A stretch of 64,000 bases of DNA from Sediminibacterium ginsengisoli (GTDB taxonomy: Bacteria > Bacteroidota > Bacteroidia > Chitinophagales > Chitinophagaceae): positions 310,001 to 374,000 of the forward strand of contig NZ_FUWH01000001.1 in NCBI RefSeq assembly GCF_900167075.1. Direction: 5' to 3'. Below, piece after piece: positions 63,265 through 64,000 of this stretch. The notes beneath the pieces were generated by a model. It was not told the DNA's origin and ran no database searches. It was given only the letters and a program-made list of their open reading frames with translations. A program made the position numbers and the translations under genes. Position 1 is the first letter of the stretch. Each line of letters begins with the position of its first letter.

Positions 63265-64000
63265 ATGATACAGATCAGGAATATTTCAAAAACATTCCGG
63301 CAGAACAACAAGGTGTTCAGGGCACTGGACGGCATTGATCTTGAAATAGCAGAAGGAGATATTGTAGGAATTATAGGCAGTTCCGGTGCAGGCAAGAGTA
63401 CCCTGATCCGTTGTGTTAACCTGCTTGAAAAGCCGGATAGCGGACAGGTATTGATCAGGGGGAAAGATCTCACAACCCTTGACAGCAAAAGCCTTGCAAG
63501 GGAGCGGAAAAAAATTGGAATGATCTTCCAGCACTTTAACCTGCTCTCTTCCAGGACGGTTTTTGAAAATGTGGCGCTTCCGCTGGAACTGGAGCATGTG
63601 CACAAGACGGAAGTCAGCAGAAAGGTAACAGCGCTTTTGAAGCTGGTAGGTCTGGAAGACAAAGCGGCTGCATATCCCGCTAATCTTTCCGGCGGACAAA
63701 AACAACGCGTGGCCATTGCAAGGGCGCTGGCCAATGATCCGTACCTGCTGCTTTGTGATGAAGCTACCAGCGCACTGGACCCGGCCACCACACAATCGAT
63801 CCTGCAGTTGTTACGGGATATTAACCAGCGCCTGAAAATCACCATCCTGCTCATTACGCATGAAATGGAAGTAGTGAAATCGATCTGCAACCATGTGGCT
63901 GTGATCGATCATGGAAGGCTGGTGGCGAAGGGCACGCTTGAACAATTATTATCGGGGAACAGTCACCCTGTTCTGAGGCAATTCATTAATACAAATCATA
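63265..64000 (+). CDS. metN: Methionine-type ABC transporter ATP-binding protein (MetN-like), truncated by window end
   Basis: At least 245 residues with no stop before the window ends. Walker A is GSSGAGKST near residue 38, Q-loop FQHFNLL, signature [15 protein letters not shown], Walker [15 protein letters not shown]-loop [10 protein letters not shown]. The spacing and the start [10 protein letters not shown] resemble MetN, the ATPase of D/L-methionine uptake; the diagnostic NIL (ACT-like) domain would lie beyond the window. A MetI permease and MetQ binding protein would be expected next. A promoter, structured leader and terminator precede the start. Confidence 0.82.
   Translation, partial: MIQIRNISKTFRQNNKVFRALDGIDLEIAEGDIVGIIGSSGAGKSTLIRCVNLLEKPDSGQVLIRGKDLTTLDSKSLARERKKIGMIFQHFNLLSSRTVFENVALPLELEHVHKTEVSRKVTALLKLVGLEDKAAAYPANLSGGQKQRVAIARALANDPYLLLCDEATSALDPATTQSILQLLRDINQRLKITILLITHEMEVVKSICNHVAVIDHGRLVAKGTLEQLLSGNSHPVLRQFINTNH

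Noticed and set aside
1..64000. CRISPR arrays, insertion sequences, prophage and tRNA genes
   Set aside because: I saw no regularly spaced repeats, transposase or integrase motifs, or tRNA cloverleaf with CCA end; no systematic scan with software was possible.

Overview
The window reads as a chromosomal segment of a Bacteroidota bacterium, most likely family Chitinophagaceae. The evidence is a SusC/SusD pair, a fused lpxC/fabZ gene, a PorX-type regulator of the type IX secretion system, CarboxypepD_reg outer-membrane barrels, and promoter elements of the Bacteroidota type (TTTG, about 19 bases, TAnnTTTG), several of them right next to start codons. I see no rRNA or tRNA genes, no insertion sequences, no phage genes and no CRISPR array. 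Gene order is dense and ordinary for a core chromosome.

Layout. 1-12.8 kb: a truncated S41 peptidase, an M23 peptidase, a Rossmann-fold oxidoreductase, ruvB, an orphan OmpR-type regulator, a HerA-like ATPase, recQ, a Cu-type P-ATPase, tsaE, alanine dehydrogenase and a YihY membrane protein. 12.8-16.7 kb: a three-subunit molybdenum hydroxylase (PaoABC-like) with a Tat signal on the 2Fe-2S subunit. 17-25 kb, minus strand: a FadR-type regulator followed by TolC, RND pump, adaptor, TauE/SafE and DUF1634 genes, tightly packed. 25-32 kb: a DUF1080 protein, a small EamA permease, anmK and a SusC/SusD pair. 32.3-37.7 kb: a signalling operon of hybrid histidine kinase, CheR methyltransferase and receiver-kinase. 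37.7-43 kb, minus strand: a lipid A operon (HD phosphohydrolase, lpxD, lpxC/fabZ, lpxA, ABC ATPase). 43-48.2 kb: porX, a conserved small protein, an MBL hydrolase, an HhH protein and an acyl-CoA dehydrogenase. 48.3-52.8 kb, minus strand: a protein quality-control block of tig, two different clpP genes and clpX. 53.1-56.1 kb: an ECF sigma factor, a membrane HEAT-repeat protein (putative anti-sigma) and two paralogous secreted DUF4097-like proteins. 56.2-63 kb: a small exported protein, an MbnP/MbnH-like copper and di-haem pair, a CDICGCG outer-membrane protein and a TonB-receptor-like barrel. 63-64 kb: a metN-like ABC ATPase cut off by the window end.

The points most worth a second look are regulatory. 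The metN-like gene has a consensus promoter overlapped by a dyad, then about 200 nt of foldable leader ending in an intrinsic terminator just before the start codon, and I could not match it to a known SAM riboswitch. The acyl-CoA dehydrogenase has an 18-bp palindrome over its promoter and a strong hairpin at the predicted 5' end of its mRNA. The MbnP/MbnH cluster is preceded by two dyads sharing the word TTGGTC. At the protein level, the RND pump carries a canonical EF-hand loop in its central cytoplasmic linker, the signalling operon has CheR without CheB and a degenerate middle receiver, and the sulfur-type exporter pair TauE/DUF1634 is translationally coupled to an RND adaptor.
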